Assembly: GCA_025999775.1 (NCBI GenBank)
Contig: BNXT01000019.1
Coordinates: forward strand, 1-13,518
DNA: 13,518 bases
Reading direction: 5' to 3'
DNA from: Bacteroidia bacterium
GTDB lineage: Bacteria > Bacteroidota > Bacteroidia > Bacteroidales > P3
The notes under the pieces were generated by a model, which was not told the DNA's origin, ran no database searches, and saw nothing but the letters and a program-made list of their open reading frames with translations. Below are positions 7,015-13,518 of the stretch, one piece after another. Every line of letters begins with the position of its first letter. The first letter of the stretch is position 1. The translations under genes and the position numbers were made by a program.

Positions 7015-8793
7015 ATGAAACGTTACATAGGTTTACTTTTGGTGGTTAGTGTTTTGAGATTCAGTGTTAACGCTCAAGATAGTCGTCAGTCGGATTTACG
7101 CGTTGCAAATGAACAACTTGCCACGTTGTTACAAATGATCCATTTTGCTTACGTTGATACAGTGTCCTTAGCGCCATTGGTTGAAAAGAGCGCTATTGAA
7201 ATGCTCAAACAGTTAGATCCACATTCGGCGTATATCCCTGCAAGAGATGTTGACCGTGCCAACGAACAGTTACAAGGAAACTTTGATGGTATTGGCGTAA
7301 GTTTTCAGATTGTCAAAGATACGATTACCGTTGTTGAGGCTATTGCCGATGGTCCGTCTGAGAAACTTGGCATCCAAGGCGGTGATAAGATTGTCGTTAT
7401 TGATGGTATCAACTGTACCGGAGATAGTGCAAATCAAGATTTTGTATTTCGCCATCTACGCGGGAAAAAAGGTACTATCGTTACGGTGCGTATCATACGT
7501 GCAGGCGTTGCACAACCCATGGATTTCAAAATTGTGAGAGATAAAATCCCCATTTATAGTGTTGAAACCTACTTTATGGAAAACAACCATGTGGGGTACG
7601 TGATGATTGACCGTTTTTCACGCAATACAGGCGAAGAATTTCGCAAAGCGCTGATAGATCTTAAAAGTCAGGGTGCAACGAGTTTGATACTTGATTTACG
7701 CGGTAATGGCGGCGGTTACATGGATCAAGCTGTGGTGTTAGTCAGCGAATTTTTGCCAAAAGGGAAAATGGTCGTATATATGGAAGGGAAAGCGCAACCA
7801 CGTCAAAATTCCTTATCCGAAGGAGGTGGCGTTTTTGAGAAAGGCAAAGTGTTAGTTATGATAGACGAAGGTTCTGCTTCCGCCAGCGAGATTGTGTCGG
7901 GCGCATTACAAGACAATGACCGTGCCATCATCATGGGACGACGGTCATTCGGTAAAGGCTTGGTACAACGTCCGCTGAAAACACCGGACGGCTCGGAAGT
8001 ACGGCTTACTATTGCACGTTACTATACGCCTTCCGGTCGGTTTATCCAAAAACCCTACAACGACGGCTTACAAAACTATTACAGCGACATTATGAACCGC
8101 TATCGACACGGGGAAATGCTACATCCTGATTCCGTACAACTGCCGGATTCGTTGAAGTACCATACTACTCAAAATCGCACTGTTTATGGCGGCGGCGGTA
8201 TCATGCCGGATGTGTTTACTCCGATTGACACGAACAAAATATCCGATTACTATGTTGATCTTCGGCGTACAGGCGTACTCAACAATTTTGTGATGGATTT
8301 TCTGAACACCGACCGTACCAAACTATTGAAACAATACCCTGATTTTCAAGCCTTCAACAAAGGATTTACTATTGACGCAACCTTACAGCAACGTTTTGAA
8401 ACGTTTTCAGACAAAGCCGGTGTTAAACGCAACCATGTACGTAAATCGAATGCCGAACAATTGATGTCCAAACTTTTTGATGAAATGAAAAAAGACACGA
8501 CACTCAACGACGCTAAAACGTATTCTGACTATGTTAGCAAGGCGCTATGGGATGAATCAAAAATGAAACAATATCTACAGGATTTGTCTGTCAAAGAAGA
8601 CCAAGAACAGGCTCGTTTACAAAAAACATCCGATGAATACATACTACTACAGCTCAAAGCGCTTATTGCACGCAATCTGTATGGTTACAAATACTATTTT
8701 CAGACCATTAAATCTATAGATAATGCTTATCAGCAGGCGGTACAGACTATTGAGAATGATCGCTTGTTTAAGCAGAACAAAATCACCTATTAG
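7015..8793 (+). CDS. C-terminal processing peptidase, S41 family (PDZ domain)
   Basis: This exported serine protease of the CtpA/Prc family cleaves proteins near their C-termini in the periplasm. A signal peptide covers residues 1-20 (MKRYIGLLLVVSVL..., cleavage after VNA). A PDZ domain spans about 80-165 and includes NFDGIGVSF and the GIQGGDKI loop. The S41 domain follows from about 180 to 345, with LDLRGNGGG (226-234), the nucleophile S289 in GSASASE (286-292) and the general base K314 in FGKG, 25 residues later as in Tsp and D1P. YYTPSGRFIQ closes the core at 336-345. A further 245 residues, rich in lysine and glutamine, have no recognised catalytic motif. Similar long tails occur in Bacteroidetes members. 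It is alone on its strand, divergent from fabD. Substrates are unknown. Confidence 0.94.
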   Translation: MKRYIGLLLVVSVLRFSVNAQDSRQSDLRVANEQLATLLQMIHFAYVDTVSLAPLVEKSAIEMLKQLDPHSAYIPARDVDRANEQLQGNFDGIGVSFQIVKDTITVVEAIADGPSEKLGIQGGDKIVVIDGINCTGDSANQDFVFRHLRGKKGTIVTVRIIRAGVAQPMDFKIVRDKIPIYSVETYFMENNHVGYVMIDRFSRNTGEEFRKALIDLKSQGATSLILDLRGNGGGYMDQAVVLVSEFLPKGKMVVYMEGKAQPRQNSLSEGGGVFEKGKVLVMIDEGSASASEIVSGALQDNDRAIIMGRRSFGKGLVQRPLKTPDGSEVRLTIARYYTPSGRFIQKPYNDGLQNYYSDIMNRYRHGEMLHPDSVQLPDSLKYHTTQNRTVYGGGGIMPDVFTPIDTNKISDYYVDLRRTGVLNNFVMDFLNTDRTKLLKQYPDFQAFNKGFTIDATLQQRFETFSDKAGVKRNHVRKSNAEQLMSKLFDEMKKDTTLNDAKTYSDYVSKALWDESKMKQYLQDLSVKEDQEQARLQKTSDEYILLQLKALIARNLYGYKYYFQTIKSIDNAYQQAVQTIENDRLFKQNKITY

Positions 8794-8794
8794 G

Positions 8795-8997
8795 GTTAAA
8801 TCTTTTTTTGGGGCAATAACCTTTTTCTTCTTACTTTTCCTTCCATGTTTGTATTTAACGTAGTAGGCATTAAACAAAAAATAAAAATCAAGTGTATAAC
8901 AATGAATAGCGCTTCCAACAAAAGAGCTATCTTTGGAAACCAATGCTTGGCTATAAAACATAGATTTCGGATCAAAATACTGCACTAAATTTGTTGT
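8795..8997 (-). pseudogene. Possible frameshifted or remnant reading frame
   Basis: Between the protease stop and the next small gene, the - strand frame is open. It reads DTTNLVQYFDPKSMFY, then SQALVSKDSSFVGSAIHC, then YKHGRKSKKKK. It has no ATG start of its own near its beginning, only a GTG at 8985. It overlaps the last bases of the 98-residue gene in another frame, near A- and T-runs at 8974-8978 and 9017-9033. It runs without a stop into the antisense of the protease gene, so its natural end is missing. A single-base slip would join it to the upstream gene. Codon use looks gene-like, but there is no family match, so this may be chance. Confidence 0.35.
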
Positions 8998-9268
8998 ATC
9001 TATCTGTCGATAAAGTTTTTTCGATTTTTTTTAATACTATCTCAGGGATAAAAAGATATTTGTATTTTGAAACATCTTCATTCCTCTGATTTTCCTCCAA
9101 ATATAATTTCACCGCCTTATCTGACATTTTTTCAAAACTATATTGCTTTTGACCGTGAACTTTAATTATTTCGTCTATGAATGGCTGATATTTTTCTTGA
9201 GCATAAAGACATACATTCACGAAACACGTAAAGAAGAAAATGAAAATAAATCGTTTGTTTTTGACCAT
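8972..9268 (-). CDS. Small exported protein of unknown function
   Basis: This 98-residue protein starts with a clear Sec signal peptide (MVKNKRFIFIFFFTCF..., likely cleavage after A23, before QEKYQ). The mature part of about 75 residues is lysine- and glutamate-rich and matches no family that I know. It is the last gene in the Rhs region, 17 bases after the 138-residue gene, and is AT-rich like the other small genes there. By position it may be a second immunity-type or accessory protein for the second Rhs tip. It may be truncated: another frame just after it is open for at least 60 codons and could be its lost C-terminus. Confidence 0.6.
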   Translation of the reverse strand: MVKNKRFIFIFFFTCFVNVCLYAQEKYQPFIDEIIKVHGQKQYSFEKMSDKAVKLYLEENQRNEDVSKYKYLFIPEIVLKKIEKTLSTDRYNKFSAVF

Positions 9269-9285
9269 AACTAATACTGAATTAT

Positions 9286-9702
9286 CTATTCACAAGAAAA
9301 GTCAAAATAGTACCCTTTCTTTGTAGTTACAAATAACACGCCGTCTTTGGGCACATTCGGAATACTCGTTTTTTCGGCTCGCTCTTTTGTTATGCGTTTT
9401 GTGCTTTTTATATTGACAAACTCCACACGATTTCTAAAACAGTTGATATGTTTTTCTTCTCTGATTATTACATTATTCAAAATCAATAATGGGTAAATAA
9501 AACTGCAATATGCCCCTGATTCTTTGAGTTTTTCTATGCTTTTATCACTTGTCAATGGATAAATAAAAAGAGCATCAATAAATGAAACTACTATACTGTC
9601 AGCAGAGGAATTTTGAGAATTTGCTTGTGATTTATCATTATTTTGACAAATAACACTTGTAACACTAAATATTAAAAATAATAAAGCAAGATATTTCTTC
9701 AT
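9286..9702 (-). CDS. Small exported protein with TonB-plug-like pattern; candidate immunity protein
   Basis: A 138-residue product starts at ATG 9702; the frame is open to 9735, but only the later ATG gives a good signal peptide (MKKYLALLFLIFSVTSVICQ). A low-complexity stretch rich in N, S and Q follows (20-36). The C-terminal half has PLLILNNVII (71-80), a segment like the EVLK region of plug domains (93-101), and DGVLFVTTKKG (120-130). This order resembles the plug domain of Bacteroidetes TonB-dependent receptors (PLxVxDGxxI ... GVxLITTKKG). No barrel follows, so it is a stand-alone, plug-like protein. It begins 11 bases after the stop of the second Rhs tip, the classical place for an immunity gene. 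That role is inferred from position only. Confidence 0.68.
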   Translation of the reverse strand: MKKYLALLFLIFSVTSVICQNNDKSQANSQNSSADSIVVSFIDALFIYPLTSDKSIEKLKESGAYCSFIYPLLILNNVIIREEKHINCFRNRVEFVNIKSTKRITKERAEKTSIPNVPKDGVLFVTTKKGYYFDFSCE

Positions 9703-9713
9703 AATTTCAATTT

Positions 9714-11075
9714 TTATTTGTTCAACCATAGCCAATACATGGGAAAATATCTCAACAAGAAAGAATCATTATTTGTAGCATTTGAAGTATTATAAATGTA
9801 AGAATGATTTCTATCAATCAAAAACTGATCGCCACCAAAATAAGACGCTATTCCTGTCATATCACCACTCGATGGTCCATTGGAAGTAGTAATGCGATAC
9901 TGTGCATTTGATTCACTCACAATATCATACATATCATTGATAAAATAATCAACTCCACCTCTTGCCCAATGAGTATGATACGAACCAACTATACCTCCTT
10001 TAGTATTGGCAGCATCAATCATTCCTTGTGTAAAATCAACTTTAAAACTATGCCTGTTTTTAGCAGGTGCTCTTACAACCTTATTATCTCCTGTTAAAAT
10101 TCCACCATATTCTTTACGCCAAAAGCGAGAACGCTGATAATCTGCTTGCATAGTTTTGAATTGCCCGTAGCTTACTTTGTGCTTATTTATTGATAAATTG
10201 GCTTTTTTATAAGCCATATAAGAAGTTAATTCATAAGTTCCATAGGACAGCAGTCCGCCTGCCAAAGCAGAATTCCCTATTTGTTTCAAATCGCCACCGT
10301 TAAGGGTGGTATTTAAACCCGAACCTGCTGCACCGCCTGCAAAAGCGCCCCAACCACCGCCAATAGCAGAACCAAGCCCGCCGCCGACAAAACCTGATAA
10401 AGCACCTTTCCAAGCGCCATTTAACATTGCCTCGCCGTTCCAATTAGTTGCCAAACCGCTGAAACCTGCACCACTAACAGCACCTGCGGCAGCACCTGCC
10501 CACCACGCCGCACCTCCTAACGCGCTAACTCCTGACGCTGCACCTCCCGACAGACCGCCAATTACAGCACCACCTAAGATATAACCTGCCATATTCCATC
10601 CTTTTGCGCCGTTAGTGCGTCCAATCATATAACCGGAAATGCCGCCAATAGCTGCTCCCACAAGAATCACAAACTCCCCGTCCGGATCTATGTAAGATAA
10701 AGGATTATTTCGCGCGTAAGTGTAGCGGTTGAAGTCTTGGGTATATGTACTGTTGGGTACGTAGGGGTCGGGACTGAGCATGCGCCCGATGGCAGGGTCG
10801 TAGAGGCGACCGTTCATGTTAATCAATCCGAACATATCCAAATGCTCGTGCCCAGTGTAGCCACGTGTGAATAAATCCAATAGTTTGGATTTTGCTATTA
10901 AATCCCAATTCGTATCAAAGTAAATCTGCACATTGCTAACGCCATACTTGTAGCGCCGTCCCCACGCATCGTAGCCAAAGTACTCGTAGTTCACAATATC
11001 ACGCTCGGATACTTTTCGTTGTTCATGCGTCGAACTATAACTAAAAGCTATTATATTTACGGATATTGATCGCAT
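9714..11075 (-). CDS. Orphan Rhs tip with JAB/JAMM-like (DUF4329-type) C-terminal domain
   Basis: A 453-residue protein has three parts. Residues 1-134 are the end of an Rhs core: YDAWGRRYKYG, GYTGHEHLD, NMNGRLYDPAIGRMLSPD, then NNPLSYIDPDGE, the usual end of an Rhs core. Residues 135-285 are very rich in glycine and alanine, a possible membrane-inserting or linker region. Residues 315-430 carry E322 in KEYGGILTGD, H367 and H369 in GSYHTHW, and S402/D405 in PSSGDM. This is the E, HxH, SxxD order of JAB/JAMM metal sites and resembles DUF4329 domains found at Rhs tips. A zinc-dependent peptidase or deubiquitinase-like activity is inferred. It has no signal peptide and none of the long YD-repeat shell, so it appears to be a displaced cassette. 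It begins 6 bases after the stop of the upstream small gene. Confidence 0.85.
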   Translation of the reverse strand: MRSISVNIIAFSYSSTHEQRKVSERDIVNYEYFGYDAWGRRYKYGVSNVQIYFDTNWDLIAKSKLLDLFTRGYTGHEHLDMFGLINMNGRLYDPAIGRMLSPDPYVPNSTYTQDFNRYTYARNNPLSYIDPDGEFVILVGAAIGGISGYMIGRTNGAKGWNMAGYILGGAVIGGLSGGAASGVSALGGAAWWAGAAAGAVSGAGFSGLATNWNGEAMLNGAWKGALSGFVGGGLGSAIGGGWGAFAGGAAGSGLNTTLNGGDLKQIGNSALAGGLLSYGTYELTSYMAYKKANLSINKHKVSYGQFKTMQADYQRSRFWRKEYGGILTGDNKVVRAPAKNRHSFKVDFTQGMIDAANTKGGIVGSYHTHWARGGVDYFINDMYDIVSESNAQYRITTSNGPSSGDMTGIASYFGGDQFLIDRNHSYIYNTSNATNNDSFLLRYFPMYWLWLNK

Positions 11076-11084
11076 CTTGAATCA
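10674..11084 (-). repeat. Rhs core repeat block, copy 2
   Basis: This 411-bp block is homologous to 12980-13390. It runs from a TGA three codons upstream of the ATG (TGATTCAAGATG) to the DPDGE codons. The two copies have no indel between them. Beyond both ends similarity stops. The TGA inside the block also serves as the stop codon of the upstream 148-residue gene. Confidence 0.85.
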
Positions 11085-11528
11085 TCTGGAACTACTATTT
11101 TTTACTCTTCTTACTACATCTTCTATTGGCAATAAAAATTTACTCCAATACACAATGACAGCGTCATAACCTCCGCTTTCTTCTTTTTGGGCAGCATTGA
11201 AAATATACAATGTGCCGTTAGTGGGCGTAGAGTTACAATAAAACCTTTCTTTCTCTCCGTTAAAGTATCCTTTTTTACTATCTTTTGTTTTTCCGCTACT
11301 GCCAGTAAGAAAGCCTATTTTTTTTTCAGTAAAATCAAAAACTTTTCGGGATTTTCCAAAAACCACATTGAAATACGCACTCTCACAATAATTTAACAAT
11401 GGAGAATTATCAATTCCCATTTTATCTAACTGATTTAAAATCTCTTTTGGAATACTGTCGAATTTTTGCATTTGTCCAAATAAATTTATACTATGAAGTA
11501 ACACAATATTTATTATTAAATATTTCAT
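11082..11528 (-). CDS. Small exported protein of unknown function
   Basis: A 148-residue product starts at ATG 11528 with a signal peptide (MKYLIINIVLLHSINLFG, cleavage before QMQKFD). The frame is open to 11579, but the extra residues spoil the signal. The mature part has a cysteine pair (C48, C98), a motif FDFTEKKIGFLTGSSGK (64-80) and a conserved-looking GGYDAVIVYWSKF (119-131). I do not recognise the family. It lies between the lipoprotein and the second Rhs tip. Its last codons end exactly at the edge of the Rhs core repeat block, whose TGA gives the stop, so its C-terminus (NSSSR) may have been set by a recombination. By position it could be a second immunity-type gene for the first tip. 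Confidence 0.65.
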   Translation of the reverse strand: MKYLIINIVLLHSINLFGQMQKFDSIPKEILNQLDKMGIDNSPLLNYCESAYFNVVFGKSRKVFDFTEKKIGFLTGSSGKTKDSKKGYFNGEKERFYCNSTPTNGTLYIFNAAQKEESGGYDAVIVYWSKFLLPIEDVVRRVKNSSSR

Positions 11529-11614
11529 GATATTGTGTTTATGGTATTTGATAAAGATATGGACTTGCATAAATGCCAAAGAATGTTCAATTTCACCTTA
11601 ACTGTATTTTACCA

Positions 11615-12049
11615 TTATTTAATTACAACATGAATGTTGCCTGCATTTATTGACTTTTCATTACAATGCAAAAAGTTATATAAATTGACTGTAATAGTAT
11701 CATTTTTACTAACTTTCTCTATAAAATTGACAACGACAATATCGCCATTCAATACATTTTGTAATTCCTTTACAACATTTCCATTCAAATAGGTCGTATA
11801 TTTTACAACCTTATCTTTGTGCTTGACAGATAATGATTGAGGACTTATTTTAACTGCGTTTGTAGTGTGATAAACCTGCTTAATGGTAAAATTGATACCG
11901 CCTATTGTATTACACTCCATATCTATTGTGCCACACTCAAAACCAATTTCCTTTTTATAAGTTCCGTCTATCGGAACTTGATAAATTGGCGGGTCGCACG
12001 ATAGAAAGCATAACGATAATACTGTTAAATATATATATGCTGATTTCAT
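11615..12049 (-). CDS. Putative lipoprotein; candidate immunity protein for the first Rhs tip
   Basis: A 144-residue product begins with MKSAYIYLTVLSLCFLSC, a signal peptide with a loose lipobox (FLSC, lipid-bearing C18). This predicts anchoring in the cell envelope. The mature part is rich in beta-forming and polar residues, with further cysteines near residues 39, 45 and 129 (ECGTIDMEC, HCNEK), which may form disulfides. No family is recognised. It begins 12 bases after the stop of the first Rhs tip, which is the standard position of a cognate immunity gene. An envelope lipoprotein would be suited to neutralise a toxin acting in the periplasm. This role is an inference from position and targeting, not homology. 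Confidence 0.7.
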   Translation of the reverse strand: MKSAYIYLTVLSLCFLSCDPPIYQVPIDGTYKKEIGFECGTIDMECNTIGGINFTIKQVYHTTNAVKISPQSLSVKHKDKVVKYTTYLNGNVVKELQNVLNGDIVVVNFIEKVSKNDTITVNLYNFLHCNEKSINAGNIHVVIK

Positions 12050-12061
12050 AAATAATTTATT

Positions 12062-13381
12062 CTATGGATTAAACCAATAATGACCATATGCTTGTGTTTC
12101 AAAATAATTTAGTTCAAAAATGGCTTGCCATATATTTTTGCCTAATAATGCACCGCTTATTCCTTGCAAACCATAATGAAGTAGAAAAGTATCGCCTAAT
12201 GAGCGTGATTGCCAAATGTGATGCATTTCGTGTTGCAAACTTTGATTAGTCCATTCTTCTGGACCCATTACAGAATACGGACCCCAAGCACCACCCATTT
12301 TTTCCATTAACCCATCAGTATAAACAGGGGCTAAATTTTTCCAGTCAAATCTTGCTTTTCCACCAAAAGCCAAATTGCCAAGCCCCAAAGCATTCGTTGC
12401 TATGTTTCCTAAGTTATTTTGCCATTGTAGCAACTTTTGTCCTTTGCCGAGTGTCAGATTTACAGGACCAACTCCTAATGTTACTTTTGAAAATGGGTCT
12501 TCGCCTCTTGCCCAGTTATTACCTATTGAACTGCCTGCCGTTCCTATCATTTGATAACCGAGTTTTCCGCCAAGTTGGGCAAACGCATTTTCAGCACCCC
12601 AAGCCTTTACCATTCCAAAACCACCTGTTGCAGTCCAAGCACCGGAAGCCAAGCCTGCAACTCCCGCTTTCCACGCTCCGTCCCAACCACCGCCAGCCAT
12701 CGCGTTCATTGCAATATTGATTGTTCCGCTGTTTAGCATTGAACTAACTAATCCTGCTGATTTTGTCAGAGTTCCCGCACTTGTTGTCATACTTGCTGTT
12801 GTTGCACCACCTATTGTCGCAGAAAAACCATAACCGAGAGTAGCCCCAATTATGCCGCCAGCAATCGCACCTTTCCAAGCGTCAGGTTTCCAATCCAAAA
12901 ACGCCGCCGTTCCCGATTGAATAGACGCACCTGCATAAGCTCCTATTACCGCACCAATAATTACAGGCACAAACCAAACTTCGCCAGATGGATCAATATA
13001 TTTTAGCGGATTATTGAGACAATAACTATACCTATTAAAACTCTGAGTGTATGTCGGGGCTTGTACGTATAGATCAGGGCTGAGCATACGCCCGATGGCA
13101 GGGTCGTAGAGGCGACCGTTCATGTTGATCAATCCGAACATATCCAAATGCTCGTGCCCCGTATAGCCACGTGTGAAGAGCGCTAACAAGTTCGCCCCAT
13201 CTCGCAAAGTTGTGTTGGTGTCAAAATAAATCTGCACATTGCCAATGCCATACTTGTAACGCCGCCCCCAAGCATCGTAGCCAAAGTATTCGTAATTCAC
13301 AATATCACGCTCGGATACTTTTCGCCGTTCGTATGTTGAACTATAACTAAAAGCTATTATGTTTACGGATATTGATCTCAT
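12062..13381 (-). CDS. Orphan Rhs tip with zincin-like (HExxH) C-terminal domain
   Basis: A 439-residue protein shares residues 1-134 with the other tip, including YDAWGRRYKYG, NMNGRLYDPAIGRML and the core end NNPLKYIDPSGE. Then follows a Gly/Ala-rich region (about 135-290). The C-terminal domain of about 100 residues carries HEMHH (384-388) in SLQHEMHHIWQSRS, which fits HExxH with zinc ligands H384 and H388 and the base E385. E428 in YFETQAY is a candidate third ligand. A secreted zinc metallopeptidase toxin is the best inference. No signal peptide or full YD-repeat shell is present, so this is a displaced tip rather than a complete Rhs effector. A lipoprotein gene follows after 12 bases. 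AT content rises after the core, as expected for cassette exchange. Confidence 0.85.
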   Translation of the reverse strand: MRSISVNIIAFSYSSTYERRKVSERDIVNYEYFGYDAWGRRYKYGIGNVQIYFDTNTTLRDGANLLALFTRGYTGHEHLDMFGLINMNGRLYDPAIGRMLSPDLYVQAPTYTQSFNRYSYCLNNPLKYIDPSGEVWFVPVIIGAVIGAYAGASIQSGTAAFLDWKPDAWKGAIAGGIIGATLGYGFSATIGGATTASMTTSAGTLTKSAGLVSSMLNSGTINIAMNAMAGGGWDGAWKAGVAGLASGAWTATGGFGMVKAWGAENAFAQLGGKLGYQMIGTAGSSIGNNWARGEDPFSKVTLGVGPVNLTLGKGQKLLQWQNNLGNIATNALGLGNLAFGGKARFDWKNLAPVYTDGLMEKMGGAWGPYSVMGPEEWTNQSLQHEMHHIWQSRSLGDTFLLHYGLQGISGALLGKNIWQAIFELNYFETQAYGHYWFNP

Positions 13382-13390
13382 TTTAAATCA
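12980..13390 (-). repeat. Rhs core repeat block, copy 1
   Basis: This is the partner of 10674-11084, also 411 bp, and runs from TGATTTAAAATG to the DPSGE codons. I count 22 amino-acid differences in 134 residues, eight of them clustered at residues 57-67. In the first 50 codons nine changes are silent and four alter the residue. Confidence 0.85.
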
Positions 13391-13424
13391 CTATTTTAAG
13401 ATGTTCCATAACATACACATTTGG

Positions 13425-13453
13425 AACCCAAAACAAATAGTATCAATTGGGTT
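13425..13453. terminator. Inverted repeat, possible terminator of the upstream partial gene
   Basis: AACCCAA (13425-13431) and TTGGGTT (13447-13453) form a 7-bp stem with a 15-base loop, just after the stop of the partial gene. On the - strand no T-run follows, so intrinsic termination is doubtful; on the + strand a T-rich run follows. Confidence 0.3.
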
Positions 13454-13454
13454 T

Positions 13455-13517
13455 TCATTTCTTTTTATACTGCTTTTTTATTTGCTCTATCTTTTCCATA
13501 TACGCTTTCCAATCCGA
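13455..13517 (-). CDS. C-terminal end of an upstream gene, cut by the window edge
   Basis: The - strand frame reads 20 residues ending in QIKKQYKKK, then TGA at 13457-13455. The lysine-rich tail and its position 64 bases before the Rhs core block suggest the end of a small gene like those after the other tips. It is too short to identify. Confidence 0.4.
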   Translation of the reverse strand, partial: SDWKAYMEKIEQIKKQYKKK

Positions 13518-13518
13518 T

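Noticed and set aside
8793..8826. A hairpin after the S41 protease gene (GGTTA at 8794-8798, TAACC at 8817-8821, then TTTTT)
   Set aside because: The stem has only 5 bp and the loop 18 bases; it is too weak to call as a terminator without other support.
10306..10584. A + strand open frame rich in proline and alanine
   Set aside because: It is the antisense of the Gly/Ala-rich segment of the second Rhs tip; GC-rich Gly/Ala codons give Pro/Ala on the other strand, and it has no start signal.
10674..13390. The two Rhs blocks as ends of a mobile element
   Set aside because: They are direct, in-frame coding repeats of an Rhs core, with no transposase, integrase or terminal inverted repeats in the window.
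1..13518. CRISPR arrays, tRNA or rRNA genes, insertion sequences
   Set aside because: I saw no regularly spaced repeats, no cloverleaf-like or rRNA-like sequence, and no transposase motifs in any frame that I read.

Overview
This window most likely comes from a member of the Bacteroidota, probably Bacteroidales. Three promoters match the Bacteroidetes form TAnnTTTG, at 114-121 (+), 6994-7001 (+) and 6914-6921 (-), two of them with a TTTG-type -33 element 19-20 bases upstream. Protein families also fit: a DUF58 protein next to thioredoxin, an S41 protease with a long C-terminal tail, and Rhs-type proteins ending in DPxGE. Base composition is moderately AT-rich. The species cannot be told from the sequence.

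Left part (1-3218, + strand): thioredoxin, a DUF58 (vWA-like) protein and a ClC chloride-transport family protein with two CBS domains form a likely operon. At 3200-3752 on the - strand lies a decayed dinD-like gene. It lacks its N-terminus and has an internal deletion and a frameshift. It contains a perfect 13-bp inverted repeat.

Middle (3767-6899, - strand): fabD, an O-antigen ligase/polymerase-like membrane protein and a WecA-type glycosyl-1-phosphate transferase form a tightly coupled operon (TAATG overlap, then 7-bp overlap). It starts from a well-formed promoter 15 bases upstream of fabD. Divergently, 7015-8793 (+) encodes an exported PDZ/S41 C-terminal processing peptidase.

Right part (8795-13518, - strand): an accessory region with two orphan Rhs tips of 439 and 453 residues. 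Each starts with the same 134-residue core (22 differences counted) and then switches abruptly to an unrelated C-terminal region. The first tip ends in a zincin-like HExxH domain. The second ends in a JAB/JAMM-like domain (E, HxH, SxxD). Each tip is followed within about 12 bases by small genes for exported proteins or a lipoprotein, the usual place for immunity genes. The two homologous blocks are both 411 bp and start at the same point, a TGA three codons before the ATG. No full-length Rhs gene is in the window. This looks like a stockpile of displaced Rhs C-terminal cassettes, and it is the most interesting part of the window.
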